Positions 26,423-35,974 of a stretch of 64,000 nt of DNA are shown piece by piece. The DNA lies in assembly GCA_963731035.1 (NCBI GenBank), contig CAVSUY010000008.1:1-64000 (forward strand), in the 5' to 3' direction. The translations under genes and the position numbers were made by a program. Position 1 is the stretch's first letter. Each line of letters starts with the position of its first letter. The stretch is from JAANXG01 sp963731035 (lineage in GTDB: Bacteria; Pseudomonadota; Gammaproteobacteria; Arenicellales; JAANXG01). The notes beneath the pieces are model-generated. The model ran no database searches. It was not told where the DNA came from and worked only from the letters and a program-made list of their open reading frames with translations.

Positions 26423-27184
26423 TCAGGCTTTGAGCCGGTAGCCGGTCTTGAAGATCCACGCCACCAGGCTGAGGCACAGAGTGAGGAACACCAGGATCAT
26501 GCCCAGGCTGATTCCCATGCTGACGTCGGCAATGCCGTAGAAGCTCCAGCGGAAACCACTGACCAGATAGAGCACGGGATTGAACAGGGCGACCTTCTGC
26601 CAGAAGGGAGACAGCATATCGATCGAATAGAACGTCCCGCCCAGGAAGGTCAACGGCGTGATCACCAGGAGCGGCACGATGTTGAGCTTCTCGAAGCCGT
26701 CCGCCCAGATACCGATAATGAAACCCAGGAGGCTGAAGGTGGTGGCGGTGAGTATCAGAAATACCACCATCCAGAATGGATGCTCCACGCGCAACGGCAC
26801 GAACAGTCCTGCGGTCACCAGCACGATTACCCCGAGTATCAATGACTTGGTGGCGGCGGCGCCGACGTAGCCGATCACGATTTCCAGATAGGAAACCGGC
26901 GCGGACAACAGTTCGTAGACGGTGCCCACAAATTTCGGGAAATAGATCCCGATAGAGGCGTTGGATACGCTCTGGGTCAGCAGCATCAGCATGGTAAGCC
27001 CCGGCACGATAAACGAGCCGTAGCTCACTCCTTCCACCTGGGTGATACGGGAACCGATCGCCGCCCCGAATACGACGAAGTACAGGGACGTCGACAGTAC
27101 CGGCGATACGACGCTCTGCAGCAGCGTGCGCCGCATACGGGCCATTTCGAACCTGTAGATGGCAAGTGTGCCGCCGACATTCAT
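26423..27184 (-). CDS. ABC-2 type transporter permease (YadH-like)
   Basis: The 253-residue membrane protein has six hydrophobic segments and the ABC-2 signature region FLGGTFYSIDMLSPFWQ followed by NPVLYLVSGFRWSFYG, as in E. coli YadH. The ATG at 27184 overlaps the ATPase stop (ATGA). Together the two form an exporter of unknown substrate. Length is normal. The C-terminus is short and basic (KTGYRLKA). Confidence 0.88.
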   Translation of the reverse strand: MNVGGTLAIYRFEMARMRRTLLQSVVSPVLSTSLYFVVFGAAIGSRITQVEGVSYGSFIVPGLTMLMLLTQSVSNASIGIYFPKFVGTVYELLSAPVSYLEIVIGYVGAAATKSLILGVIVLVTAGLFVPLRVEHPFWMVVFLILTATTFSLLGFIIGIWADGFEKLNIVPLLVITPLTFLGGTFYSIDMLSPFWQKVALFNPVLYLVSGFRWSFYGIADVSMGISLGMILVFLTLCLSLVAWIFKTGYRLKA

Positions 27185-28185
27185 CGCGTTTCCCTCACCA
27201 GGTTGACGAAGATATCCTCAAGAGAGCTCTCCTTGGTCCGCAGGTCCTTGACCCGGATGCCGGCGCGCCTCAAATCACCAAGCAGGGCTGCAACGCCGGT
27301 CGCCTCGCGGGCCGAGTCATAGGTGTAGATCAGCTCGTAACCGTCCGCGGCGAGCTCCAGCCGGTACTCCGCAAGAGTGTCCGGCACACTTTCCAGACGA
27401 CGCTGAAGCTGCATGATGAGCTGCTTGTGGCCCAGCTTGTGCATCAACTGCCGTTTGTCCTCCACCAGAATGAGTTCGCCGTCGTTGATCACGCCCACGC
27501 GGTCCGCCATCTCCTCCGCCTCGCCGATGTAATGCGTGGTGAGGATGATGGTGACACCGCTTGCCCGCAGCGCGCGCACCAGGTTCCACATCTCGCGCCT
27601 CAGCTCGACGTCCACGCCCGCGGTAGGCTCGTCGAGAAACAGGATCCGCGGCTCGTGGGCCAGCGCCTTGGCAATCAGCACCCGGCGCTTCATGCCTCCG
27701 GACAGAGTCATGATGCGATTGTCGCGCTTGTCCCAGAGCGTCAGGTCCCTGAGCACCTTCTCTATGTGCGCAGGATTCTTCTTCAGTCCAAACAGCCCGC
27801 GGCTGAAACTGACGGTTCTCCACACCGACTCAAAGGCGTCGGTGGTAAGCTCCTGAGGCACCAGACCGATCCGGGAGCGAGTCTGGCGGTAGTCGGCGAC
27901 AATGTCATACCCGTCCACCAGCACCCGGCCCTCGCTGGCATTCACAAGCCCACACACGATGCTGATCAAGGTGGTCTTGCCGGCGCCGTTGGGCCCGAGC
28001 AACGCAAAGATCTCGCCCCGGCGAATCTCCAGGTTCACGTTCTTCAGAGCCTCGAAACCCGAGGCATAGGTCTTGGAGAGATTCGAGATCGACACCACCG
28101 ATTCAGCTTCCGGGGCTTCGATGCCGGAGTTGCCGGCTTCCTCCGCCTCGGCGCTGAGAGGTGTCGCGTCGCTATGGTCGTTCAT
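27181..28185 (-). CDS. ABC transporter ATPase (YadG-like)
   Basis: The likely start is the ATG at 28185 (MNDHSDATPL), which leaves a 40-residue acidic leader before the ABC domain; upstream codons are unlike the family. The domain has GPNGAGKTTL, the Q-loop VPQELT, LSGGMKRRVLIAKAL and ILFLDEPTAGVD. The C-terminal 90 residues match the DUF4162-like tail of ABC-2 partner ATPases. It is the first gene of the two-gene exporter operon. Confidence 0.88.
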   Translation of the reverse strand: MNDHSDATPLSAEAEEAGNSGIEAPEAESVVSISNLSKTYASGFEALKNVNLEIRRGEIFALLGPNGAGKTTLISIVCGLVNASEGRVLVDGYDIVADYRQTRSRIGLVPQELTTDAFESVWRTVSFSRGLFGLKKNPAHIEKVLRDLTLWDKRDNRIMTLSGGMKRRVLIAKALAHEPRILFLDEPTAGVDVELRREMWNLVRALRASGVTIILTTHYIGEAEEMADRVGVINDGELILVEDKRQLMHKLGHKQLIMQLQRRLESVPDTLAEYRLELAADGYELIYTYDSAREATGVAALLGDLRRAGIRVKDLRTKESSLEDIFVNLVRETR

Positions 28186-28386
28186 CAACTTCGTTCCAGG
28201 GTTGAATCGTGGAGCATCCGTCAGGACACGGCGCTCGAGCCGGGAATCCAGCGATCGTTCTAGGGACCAGGTTCCTCTCCATTCCGAACCAGGTCGCAGA
28301 ACCATGGTCGGGTCCCGGGGATGGTGGCGGAAGTCTACTGCCGGCCTGCGAGTGTTTTCAACCGCGCGCCTTCAGGGCCCGCAAGT

Positions 28387-28674
28387 TCAATCAAAAAGCC
28401 TGTCACCGCGCTCGTCGATCAGCTGCCTGGCCTTGCGAAGGGTCATCGACGCCGCGCTCTCGGCATCGCTGCAGGTATCCGCACGCACGAACCGGTGGGT
28501 CTTCTCCTCCCCCTCGATCGTCTTGGAAATGACACCGGACACCCGCCAGCCGCCGGGCTCGTTCACGGGCGCGGCGCGTATCTCGAAACCTTCGTAGGTT
28601 TCGCTGGCCACAACGTCGCCGCCGGAAGCGCCTCCCGACCCACGGAAAAGCCGTCCCAGAAGTTCTCCAATCAT
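28387..28674 (-). CDS. HlyU family regulator
   Basis: The ATG at 28674 yields 95 residues starting MIGELLGRLF; an upstream ATG at 28710 is less like the family. The conserved parts are ETYEGFEIRAAPVNE, GGWRVSGVI, HRFVRADTC and a C-terminal helix RKARQLIDERGDRLF, as in HlyU proteins. In Vibrio HlyU activates haemolysin and toxin genes; here no toxin gene adjoins it. It is transcribed alone on the minus strand. Confidence 0.8.
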   Translation of the reverse strand: MIGELLGRLFRGSGGASGGDVVASETYEGFEIRAAPVNEPGGWRVSGVISKTIEGEEKTHRFVRADTCSDAESAASMTLRKARQLIDERGDRLFD

Positions 28675-28988
28675 AACGATAACCTCGCGTCGGGGCGTAT
28701 CCCCGATCATCCACTCGCCAGTCGCATTGGATCACATATCGGGACGCCCAACAAACAATGGCCGCCGTACCCGCCGACGCGGCCGACATCGTCCATCAGG
28801 ATACAATGCCGGTGTGATTCGCCGATCCGCGACAACCAAACCCCGGCGAACGTGCGGCCGTGGGCCACCGTCTGGCGCCACACCATAGACGGCGTTTCAG
28901 GACCCGGCCGTTGTCCGTGAAGAAGCCAATGGACTGACCTGGATCAAAGCCGCGGGAGCGGGGTTGTCTTAACCTCCCGGCGTACATA

Positions 28989-30128
28989 TTGCACAGAGTG
29001 ATTGATATGGCTTCTCTGCGGACCGCGCTCCTGGCGCTCATCATCCTGGCCACGGCGCCGGCGGGCGCGGCGTCGACCTCGGTCGAGAAGCAATCCGGGG
29101 ACGATCTCTACGCTGCCGGGGCTTCGGTTCAGGTTTCGCGGCCCGTGGCCGGCGACGCCGTAGTGGCCGGTGGAAGCGTCCTGATCACCGCGGACGTGAC
29201 CCAGGACGTGCTCGCGGCCGGCGGCACCATCACCCTGGCCCGAGCCGTCCACGACGATGTTCGGGCGGCAGGCGGATCGATAACGGTGACGGATCGCATC
29301 GGCGGGGATGCGATCCTGGCCGGCGGCACCCTCAATCTGGCGCCGGGAAGCCAGGTCGAAGGCAATGCCTGGCTTGCAGGCGGTGTGCTGCACCTGTCGG
29401 GAACGATACACGGCGACGTCGAGGCGGTCGGCGGTGAAGTGGTGATCAGCGGAGACCTTGACGGTGATGCCCGAATACTGGCCGACTCACTGGAGATTCA
29501 GTCCGGGGCGCAGATCCAGGGCACCTTGGACTATCGGGGCCCACGGCCGGCTCAGGTCGCCGAAGGCGCGAAGGTCGGCAAGCTGGTGTATACGAAGCAC
29601 CGGTTCGAAGGGCGTGGGGCACCATTCATCGGCCGCCTGGCTGCGTCCCTGCTGGTGTTTGTCAGCCTCGCTGTATGCACGCTGCTGTTCGCCTGGCTGA
29701 TGCCGAATGTCAGCCGGGAGGCCGCGGACAACTCCCGTCGTCGGATGCTCCTTTCGCTGGGCGCCGGGCTGTTGACGGTCATCGCCACGCCTGTCGTCGC
29801 CTCGGCACTGTTCGTCCTGCTGGTGACCGCACCCCTTGGCGTCGTCCTGCTCGCGTCCTACGTCGTGCTCCTGGCCACAGGGTGCTTCGTGGCCCTCGCG
29901 TGCCTGGCCGGCTGGCTGCGGGAAAAGCTAATGGCGAATCGCGGTGAGGGAACCGGCACCTATATACTTTCGGTGCTCGGCGCGGCGGCGATCTACTGGC
30001 TGGTGAGCCTGGTACCTTTCGTTGGCGTACCCGTCGTGGTGCTGGCATTCGTCACCGGGGCCGGCGCACTGGTCCTGCTGGCTGTCCGGATGTATCGGCA
30101 GCCGGATTTCCCCGAGTACAACGACTAA
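28989..30128 (+). CDS. Bactofilin-like/polymer-forming domain membrane protein
   Basis: The 379-residue product starts with a signal peptide cleaved near AGAAS. Residues 35-190 consist of repeated 17-19-residue units with AGG turns (VVAGGSVLI, LAAGGTITL, RAAGGSITV, LAGGTLNL, AVGGEVVI), which form a right-handed beta-helix as in bactofilins. Four to five membrane helices follow from residue 220. The beta-helix would then be periplasmic, unlike cytosolic bactofilins. The role is unknown, perhaps in envelope organisation. The ATG at 28989 is used; an inner ATG at 29007 is also possible. Confidence 0.75.
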   Translation: MHRVIDMASLRTALLALIILATAPAGAASTSVEKQSGDDLYAAGASVQVSRPVAGDAVVAGGSVLITADVTQDVLAAGGTITLARAVHDDVRAAGGSITVTDRIGGDAILAGGTLNLAPGSQVEGNAWLAGGVLHLSGTIHGDVEAVGGEVVISGDLDGDARILADSLEIQSGAQIQGTLDYRGPRPAQVAEGAKVGKLVYTKHRFEGRGAPFIGRLAASLLVFVSLAVCTLLFAWLMPNVSREAADNSRRRMLLSLGAGLLTVIATPVVASALFVLLVTAPLGVVLLASYVVLLATGCFVALACLAGWLREKLMANRGEGTGTYILSVLGAAAIYWLVSLVPFVGVPVVVLAFVTGAGALVLLAVRMYRQPDFPEYND

Positions 30129-30150
30129 AGCAACGAGCGAGCGATCACCC

Positions 30151-30534
30151 ATGCTGGACATCAATCCGGACACCGTATGCCGCCTGGTGGAGTTGGCGCG
30201 AATCTTCCACGCCCGGGAGGAAGTCGTGATTCCCGAAGAGCCGAACGATCCCAGCGGAGACTGGCCGACTCAGATCCTGGCGGACCATGCCGGCGACTCG
30301 ACGCTGGCAGAGTTTCGCGGCATCATCACCGATCTGGAGCCCGACCAACAGCAGCAGGTTGTCGCACTGCTGTGGATGGGCCGCGGTGACTTTGCGCTGG
30401 ACGAATGGGACGATGCCGTACGCCAGGCCGCGGAAAACTGGTCGGAGAATACGGCCGACTACCTCATCGCCCACCCGATGCTGCCCGACTACCTGAGCGA
30501 CGCTCTGGACCAACACGGCTACAGTTGTCCCTAG
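30151..30534 (+). CDS. DUF3775 protein
   Basis: The ATG at 30151 gives 127 residues beginning MLDINPDTVCRLVELAR. The conserved EEPNDPSGDW, IITDLEPDQQQQVVALLWMGRGDF and the C-terminal TADYLIAHPMLPDYLSDAL match DUF3775. These acidic, helical proteins have no known function. It lies 22 bases after the bactofilin-like gene and may be co-transcribed. It converges with hflD. Confidence 0.85.
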   Translation: MLDINPDTVCRLVELARIFHAREEVVIPEEPNDPSGDWPTQILADHAGDSTLAEFRGIITDLEPDQQQQVVALLWMGRGDFALDEWDDAVRQAAENWSENTADYLIAHPMLPDYLSDALDQHGYSCP

Positions 30535-30545
30535 GCCGCAGCCTG

Positions 30546-30563
30546 GTCGGGATTCATCCCGAC
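30546..30563. terminator. Hairpin between convergent genes
   Basis: GTCGGGAT and ATCCCGAC form a perfect 8-bp stem around TC, 12 bases after the DUF3775 stop. It lacks a T run, so termination is only suggested. Related GGGAT-gga-ATCCC elements occur near 48864 and, degraded, near 49166, so it may be another repeat family. Confidence 0.35.
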
Positions 30564-30766
30564 AACCCATGTCGGGGGAGTGATCGGCGGCAGTGCCTGG
30601 CATGAACCGGGGAGGGGTGTCGTCGAAAGCCTACCCCTACCCATGCTTGCCGGAGTTTGTTCGATTACCGGGTAACCGGCAACACACTACACCCTCCCTA
30701 TTCCGTTCGCCTCACTCCGGTTCAGTTGAAGTGCACATTTACCCGGGTAGGCGGGTACGACCCCAA

Positions 30767-31420
30767 TCAATGCAAGGTCGGCGAAAGCGGGCCCGGGCCG
30801 ATCTCCGTGAGCAACCTGGCGGCGGCCTCGATGTAGCTCCGTCGCTGAAGCAGGAGCTGCCAGCGGGTGCCTCCGAGCTGGGCGAACAACACTCCCGAGC
30901 GAACCCCGGCCAGCAGCGTGGCGCGAATTTGCGCCACCACGGGGGCATTGCTGAGATGAGCCTGCTCGCCCTGCACGATGATCCTGGGCTTGAGGTTGCT
31001 CAGGTTCGCCTTGTACAACTCGGCGAAGCGCTCGTAGATATCGGAACCAATGCCGCCCTGCCCGTCAACGGATACATCACGCTGGATATCGGCCAGCTCC
31101 TTCGAAACGCGCTCCACCAGCTCCTCCGAGCGATAGAAACTCCTGGAGAGCTGAATCAGCGCCACCACGTACTTGGCGGCCTCTATATCACCCGCAGATC
31201 CACTCTGACGGCTGATGGAAAGCAGTCCCAGTCGGACACCCTCAATGCCGCCGAAGATCGAGACCGTATTCAGGGCATCCACGATCAATACGCTGCGCAT
31301 GCTGGCATGCAGCGGTTCCTCGTCGGCATAGCCGCGCCGGGCCAGTTGCCTGGCCAGAGCCGCCGCCTGGAATATGCCGGCCAGCGCCAGAGTCCTGTCG
31401 AGTTGGTTGGCTTCGCTCAC
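30767..31420 (-). CDS. hflD: HflD homologue, lysogenization regulator
   Basis: The GTG at 31420 gives 217 residues starting MSEANQLDRTLALAGIFQAA; the longer frame overlaps the peptidase gene and has no family support. Characteristic parts are LAGIFQAAALARQLARRG, GLLSISRQSG, PRIIVQGEQAHLSN and RATLLAGVRSGVLFAQLGGTRWQLLL. HflD is a peripheral membrane protein that, in E. coli, binds the phage lambda CII protein. It is usually found beside purB and mnmA; here it follows the peptidase gene by four bases, an unusual pairing. Confidence 0.85.
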   Translation of the reverse strand: MSEANQLDRTLALAGIFQAAALARQLARRGYADEEPLHASMRSVLIVDALNTVSIFGGIEGVRLGLLSISRQSGSAGDIEAAKYVVALIQLSRSFYRSEELVERVSKELADIQRDVSVDGQGGIGSDIYERFAELYKANLSNLKPRIIVQGEQAHLSNAPVVAQIRATLLAGVRSGVLFAQLGGTRWQLLLQRRSYIEAAARLLTEIGPGPLSPTLH

Positions 31421-31424
31421 GGCC

Positions 31425-33422
31425 TCAACTCTCGCTGGATTGTCCGTTGCGCTTCGAAACGCCCCGAGCGGCGTCCAGGACATTGCGGAAGAACCCGGTC
31501 TCCCGTTGCAGTGCGTCGATATTGGCCTCGCTGGATCTGAATCCGTGACCTTCTCCGGGATACTCCACGTACTCGTATTCCTGGCCTTGCTGCTCCAAGG
31601 CCAGCGCAATCTCGCGCGATACGTCCGGCGGCACAACCTTATCCTCCAGACCCTGGAACACGATCACCGGGCAGTGGATAGCGGACACGAAACGGATGGG
31701 CGATCGCGTGTAGAAGCGACTGTCGCGATCCGCGCCGACGCCCGGGCGGTAGGGCTCGCCGATTAATCGGTCGGTGTACCGACCCTCGAACTTATGGGTG
31801 ATCTGAGCCAGGGTTACCAGATTACCGATTCCGTAGTAGCAAGCGCCGGCGGCGAACACTGCCGGGAAGCGGGTCAGGGCGCTCAACACCGCGTACCCTC
31901 CCGCGCTGCGGCCGCGGATGAACACACGGTGCTTGTCGACCCAGCCGCGACGCGCGACGTACTCGATGGCCTTTACCACGTCCTCGGTGTCATACAAGCC
32001 CCACTGGCCGAGCAGCGACTGCCGGTAGGCTCGCCCATAGCCCGTGCTTCCGCGATAATTCACGTCCAGGACTGCGAAACCGATGCCGGTCCAGTACTGG
32101 CGAGTCAGGTCCAGGGCGTTCGAGCAGCGCGCCGTGGGTCCGCCGTGGACCATCACCAGCAGCGGTGGAGACTCCCCGGCCGGCGCCCGGTAGTGCGGAT
32201 TGCAGGGAGGATAAAAGTAGGCGTGAGCCGTCATACCCTCGCCGGTTGGAAACAGGACCGCCCGGGGCCGACTCACCGCATCGTCCGGAAGCAGCTCCTT
32301 CACGCCCTTGACCGTGGCGAGCCGGCCGTGCTGCCACAGCGTCATGACCGGAGAACGATCCCGGGCCGCGGACATCATCAGGGCTTCATTGGGTCCGGCA
32401 CGCGAGAGCTGCCTGATGTCCACGGCGTCGGTTTCCACCTCCCGGGCACCCCCGCCGTTCTTGTCCACCATCACCAACTCGTCGCCTTCAGGGCCGCTTC
32501 GCACCGCGAGGATGCCGTCTTCCAGCACGACGTATCGGCGGTCGCCAAACACCCAGTGCGGCGCGCCATACTCTTTCCCGTCGAAGGTGAGCTGGGTGAA
32601 CCGGCCGTCCCGAAAATGGAAAAGGTTCCAGAAGTCCGGCCTGGTTCCAGGGGCGCCGTTGCCGTCGATAGCCATGATCAGGCCACCATCGTCGGCAAAC
32701 TCGAGCTGGCAGACAGACGTATCGGGCTGACCGATGACGCACTCGACGTCGTGCAGAGTCAGACCGTCCGGACCATCCCTGTAGAAACCCAGCATGGCGT
32801 TGGACCGATCCCAGGGCATGTCCGGGTGGTCCCACTGCACCCAGGCAATACGGCGGTTCGCATTGTCCAGCACCACATTGGCGTAGAAATCGTGTCCGTC
32901 GTGGAGCACACCGGGCTCGTGGACGATGCCGGGCTGCAACCGTACGAACGCGAGCAGGTTCCGATTCTCATCGTCGGGCACTTCGTGCTCCATTACGCAG
33001 ACGAGATATTCACCGTCCGCGGCCACGCAAAGATCGATGTATCGCCGCCCGCCGCCCAATTCGTCCGGCGGTGTTATGGGGACGGGTTCCGATTCGCCAT
33101 TCAGTCGCTGGACATAGATGCGCTGGTCGGAGTCGTTAACAAAGTAGCAGCTGGCCCCTTGCACCGTGTACGGGCAGCCCCCGTACTCGTGAACCCGGCT
33201 GCGAATCGAGAAGGCCTCCGGCGTCAAGCAGCGTTCGCTGCCCGTCTCGCCGCGCTGCATCAGCACCACGCGACCTCCCTCCCCGGCGCGGGCCTCCAGC
33301 CAGTAGGTGCAGCCACGGTGCCTGAGAGGATAGGTCGGCGTCGCGGGCTTTGCGAACAGGGTCTTGACGTCGAACAGACCGGTCCAGAACCCGTAGGGCA
33401 CCGTTTTCCGCTGGTCAGCCAC
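31425..33422 (-). CDS. S9 family peptidase (prolyl oligopeptidase group)
   Basis: The 665-residue protein has an N-terminal beta-propeller (about 1-400) and a C-terminal alpha/beta hydrolase. The nucleophile is in GRSAGGY, the Asp in GLEDKVVPP and the His in EGHGF; the oxyanion region is MVHGGPTAR. No signal peptide is seen, so it is probably cytosolic and acts on short peptides. The GTG start at 33422 overlaps the stop of the DUF192 gene by one base. It forms a likely operon with that gene and hflD. Confidence 0.9.
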   Translation of the reverse strand: MADQRKTVPYGFWTGLFDVKTLFAKPATPTYPLRHRGCTYWLEARAGEGGRVVLMQRGETGSERCLTPEAFSIRSRVHEYGGCPYTVQGASCYFVNDSDQRIYVQRLNGESEPVPITPPDELGGGRRYIDLCVAADGEYLVCVMEHEVPDDENRNLLAFVRLQPGIVHEPGVLHDGHDFYANVVLDNANRRIAWVQWDHPDMPWDRSNAMLGFYRDGPDGLTLHDVECVIGQPDTSVCQLEFADDGGLIMAIDGNGAPGTRPDFWNLFHFRDGRFTQLTFDGKEYGAPHWVFGDRRYVVLEDGILAVRSGPEGDELVMVDKNGGGAREVETDAVDIRQLSRAGPNEALMMSAARDRSPVMTLWQHGRLATVKGVKELLPDDAVSRPRAVLFPTGEGMTAHAYFYPPCNPHYRAPAGESPPLLVMVHGGPTARCSNALDLTRQYWTGIGFAVLDVNYRGSTGYGRAYRQSLLGQWGLYDTEDVVKAIEYVARRGWVDKHRVFIRGRSAGGYAVLSALTRFPAVFAAGACYYGIGNLVTLAQITHKFEGRYTDRLIGEPYRPGVGADRDSRFYTRSPIRFVSAIHCPVIVFQGLEDKVVPPDVSREIALALEQQGQEYEYVEYPGEGHGFRSSEANIDALQRETGFFRNVLDAARGVSKRNGQSSES

Positions 33423-33907
33423 TATTGCAATGCTTTGACCGACCAGTCCCCCGCCGTAATCCCCTTCTCTTCGAAATACCCGGCGCGGGTCTCCAGAGCC
33501 GCCATCACCTCGCCGGGCGGGCTGTAGTACCGGTAGTGCGTGGCACCCAGCGTATACGGCTCCATGCGCTGAATATCGAGGATCACCCCGTGCGGGTCGA
33601 CGAAGGCGATATCCAGGGGCGCCTCGACGTTGTGCATGTGGAAGCTGGGACGATAGGCCCGATCGAACTCAAAGTAGATCGACGTCGTGTTGATGGTTTG
33701 AGGGCAAATATACTGAAAGCCGCCACCCCGCTCACGATTGTCGTCGGCAATGCGCACGGGCAACTCAATGCTCCGGTCTCCAGGCCCCTGCAGGGTGATT
33801 GCGGTTTCTGCCATCGAGTCCAGCGCAGCAGTCGATTCCTGGCAGTCCGCCCAGACGCCCGGCGCCGCGAGCATCAGGATTGCCAACAACCAGTACTTGG
33901 CCGCCAT
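33422..33907 (-). CDS. DUF192 family secreted protein
   Basis: The first 20 residues form a signal peptide (WLLAILMLAAPGVWA). The DUF192 core follows: ELPVRIADDNRERGGGFQYI, a hydrophobic strand, FHMHNVEAPLDIAFVD, GVILDIQRMEPY and a C-terminal AALETRAGYFEEKGI. The family folds as a small beta barrel of unknown function and is usually periplasmic. At 161 residues it has the expected length. It is the first gene of the presumed DUF192-peptidase-hflD unit. Confidence 0.85.
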   Translation of the reverse strand: MAAKYWLLAILMLAAPGVWADCQESTAALDSMAETAITLQGPGDRSIELPVRIADDNRERGGGFQYICPQTINTTSIYFEFDRAYRPSFHMHNVEAPLDIAFVDPHGVILDIQRMEPYTLGATHYRYYSPPGEVMAALETRAGYFEEKGITAGDWSVKALQ

Positions 33908-33926
33908 ACCCTAGTGTGCCCCGTCG

Positions 33927-35030
33927 CTAATAATCGGCCAGTACGACTTGAACGACGCGCGCGACCTGCTCTTCGTTCATATAAGGATGAATCGGAAGAG
34001 ATATGCTTTCCCGCGAAGCCCGGTCTGCGTTGGGAAGGTCGCCGGGCTCGTACCCCAGCCCCCGGTATACCGGCTGCAGATGCAGAGGTATCCGATAGCA
34101 CAGGTTGAAAGCAATCCCTGCGGTCTGCAGGCGCTCCATGACACCGTCCCGGTCGGATGTCCGGATTGTATACAGGTTGTACACGTGCTCTCCGTGGGGC
34201 GATCCCGGCGTCACCACATCGCTGTCCTGGAAGCCGTGTTCGTACCAGGAGGCGACCTCTCGACGCCTGGCTATTCCATCGTCGACGCGGCGCAACTTGA
34301 TGCGAAGCAAGGCAGCCTGGATTTCGTCCAGTCGGCTGTTGCATCCGATTGCTTCGTGCACGAACGTGGCGCTCGCACCGTGATTGCGAAGGCGCCTTAT
34401 CCTCTCCGCAAGGTCGGCGTCCTGGAGAGTTATGATGCCGCCGTCTCCGTAGCATCCCAGAACCTTGGTGGGATAGAAACTGAAACAGCCGAAGCCGCCC
34501 CAGCCCCCCACCGTCCGGCCTTCGTGGGCAGCGCCGAACGCCTGGGCACAGTCCTCGATCACCTCCACGCCGCGCCGCCGGGCGAGGGCCTCCAGTGCCG
34601 TCATGTTCGCCGGACAGCCGAACAGGTGCACCGGAATGACGGCACGGGTCCTGTCGTTGATCGCAGCTTCGACCTGGTCGATGTCAAGGTCGAAGCTTTC
34701 GAGTTCTATGTCGACGAATACCGGTGTCGCGCCGACCCGGGAGACAACCTCCGCGGCGGCAAAGAAGCTGTACGGCGTGGTGATCACCTCGTCTCCCGGC
34801 CCGACGTCCAGCGCCTGCAGCGCCAGCATCAGCGCGTCGGTACCATTGCCCACCGAGACCGCATGAGGCGCGTCGACGCGGTCCGCAAACTCGCGTTCGA
34901 AAGCACGCACTTCCGGACCCATTATGAACGACCCGGACGCGCCGATGCGGCGGATCGCATCCAACCACTCCGATTCCAGCTCTTTGAACTCCGATTTCAG
35001 ATCGAGAAACGGAATGGGTTCTTCGCTCAT
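33927..35030 (-). CDS. DegT/DnrJ/EryC1/StrS aminotransferase
   Basis: The ATG at 35030 overlaps the oxidoreductase stop in ATGA, so it is preferred to the ATG at 35039. The 367-residue enzyme has the family landmarks: SVGNGTDALMLAL, TPYSFFAAAEV, HLFGCPANM, EDCAQAFGA and SFYPTKVLGCYGDGG, where Lys binds pyridoxal phosphate. Such enzymes aminate nucleotide-linked 3- or 4-keto sugars. The coupled Gfo/Idh/MocA gene suggests a two-step amino-sugar route, for example to a 3-amino sugar, but the sugar cannot be named from sequence. Confidence 0.9.
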   Translation of the reverse strand: MSEEPIPFLDLKSEFKELESEWLDAIRRIGASGSFIMGPEVRAFEREFADRVDAPHAVSVGNGTDALMLALQALDVGPGDEVITTPYSFFAAAEVVSRVGATPVFVDIELESFDLDIDQVEAAINDRTRAVIPVHLFGCPANMTALEALARRRGVEVIEDCAQAFGAAHEGRTVGGWGGFGCFSFYPTKVLGCYGDGGIITLQDADLAERIRRLRNHGASATFVHEAIGCNSRLDEIQAALLRIKLRRVDDGIARRREVASWYEHGFQDSDVVTPGSPHGEHVYNLYTIRTSDRDGVMERLQTAGIAFNLCYRIPLHLQPVYRGLGYEPGDLPNADRASRESISLPIHPYMNEEQVARVVQVVLADY

Positions 35031-35974
35031 ATCAAACATTCTTGGATCTTCTTCTGCACCAGCTCCGCCACCTTTAGGGCGCGTATCCCATCGTGCCCGT
35101 TAACGTATGGCTTCTGCTTCGTTGCGATGATGGACACGAAATGCTCCAGTTCTGCGTCCAATGGGGGTTTCGGCTTGACCTCGAGCCGCTCCTCGACCAG
35201 ACCCGGATACAGCTGCCCCGGCTCCGGCGTCGTCTTGCGTACGATATCGATCTGCTGATCGATGAAGTTCAGGGCGTAGTAGCCGTCGCTGCTGAAAACG
35301 CGGATCCGTCGAAACTTCTTGGCGGACACGCGCGACGCCGTGACGTTGGCGACCGCCCCGTTCTCGAATTCCAGACGGGCATTGGCGATGTCGACATGAT
35401 TGGTCAGCACCGGAGAACCCACGGCGGAAACGTATTTCAGATCGGAGTTGACCAGCGACAGTACGATGTCGATATCGTGAATCATCAGATCCGTCACCAC
35501 GTCGACATCGGTGGCGCGCTCCACAAAGGTGCCCAGACGATGGACTTCGATGAAGCGGGAATCCCCGACTCGCTCCGCCAACGCCATGATACCGGCGTTG
35601 AAACGCTCCAGGTGACCGACCAAAAAAACGGTACCTGCTTGTTCGGCCCTGGCCACGAGTTTTTCGGCATCCTCCACCGTCGGCGCGACGGGCTTCTCCA
35701 TGAGCATGTGCTTGCCCGCGTCCAGGTACGGCAGTCCCACCTCGTAATGGCAGCTGGTGGGTACCGCTATGGAGACGGCGTCCACGTCATCGATCAGAGC
35801 GTACGGATCCGTATAGTAGGGGCAGGAGTGCCGGGCGCCGACCTTTGAAGCAGTGGCTGGCTCGATGTCCGCTACCCCGGCCAGACGCACCCCCGGCATG
35901 CGGGCGTAGATACTGGCGTGAATGCTGCCGAGATATCCCACCCCGACCACGCCGACGCGCAGCGGATCAGTCAT
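35027..35974 (-). CDS. Gfo/Idh/MocA family oxidoreductase
   Basis: The 315-residue protein has an N-terminal NAD-binding fold (GVVGVGYLGSIHASIY) and the family EKPVAPTVEDAEKLV with its conserved lysine, followed by GHLERFNAGI and a dinucleotide-binding C-terminal half. It probably oxidises or reduces a nucleotide sugar for the adjoining aminotransferase. The two genes overlap by four bases. It is the first gene of this pair on the minus strand, with the divergent SDR gene 148 bases away. Confidence 0.88.
   Translation of the reverse strand: MTDPLRVGVVGVGYLGSIHASIYARMPGVRLAGVADIEPATASKVGARHSCPYYTDPYALIDDVDAVSIAVPTSCHYEVGLPYLDAGKHMLMEKPVAPTVEDAEKLVARAEQAGTVFLVGHLERFNAGIMALAERVGDSRFIEVHRLGTFVERATDVDVVTDLMIHDIDIVLSLVNSDLKYVSAVGSPVLTNHVDIANARLEFENGAVANVTASRVSAKKFRRIRVFSSDGYYALNFIDQQIDIVRKTTPEPGQLYPGLVEERLEVKPKPPLDAELEHFVSIIATKQKPYVNGHDGIRALKVAELVQKKIQECLI

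Noticed and set aside
31794..33527. 577-residue open frame on the plus strand
   Set aside because: It is antisense to the S9 peptidase gene and has no recognisable fold or start signal.
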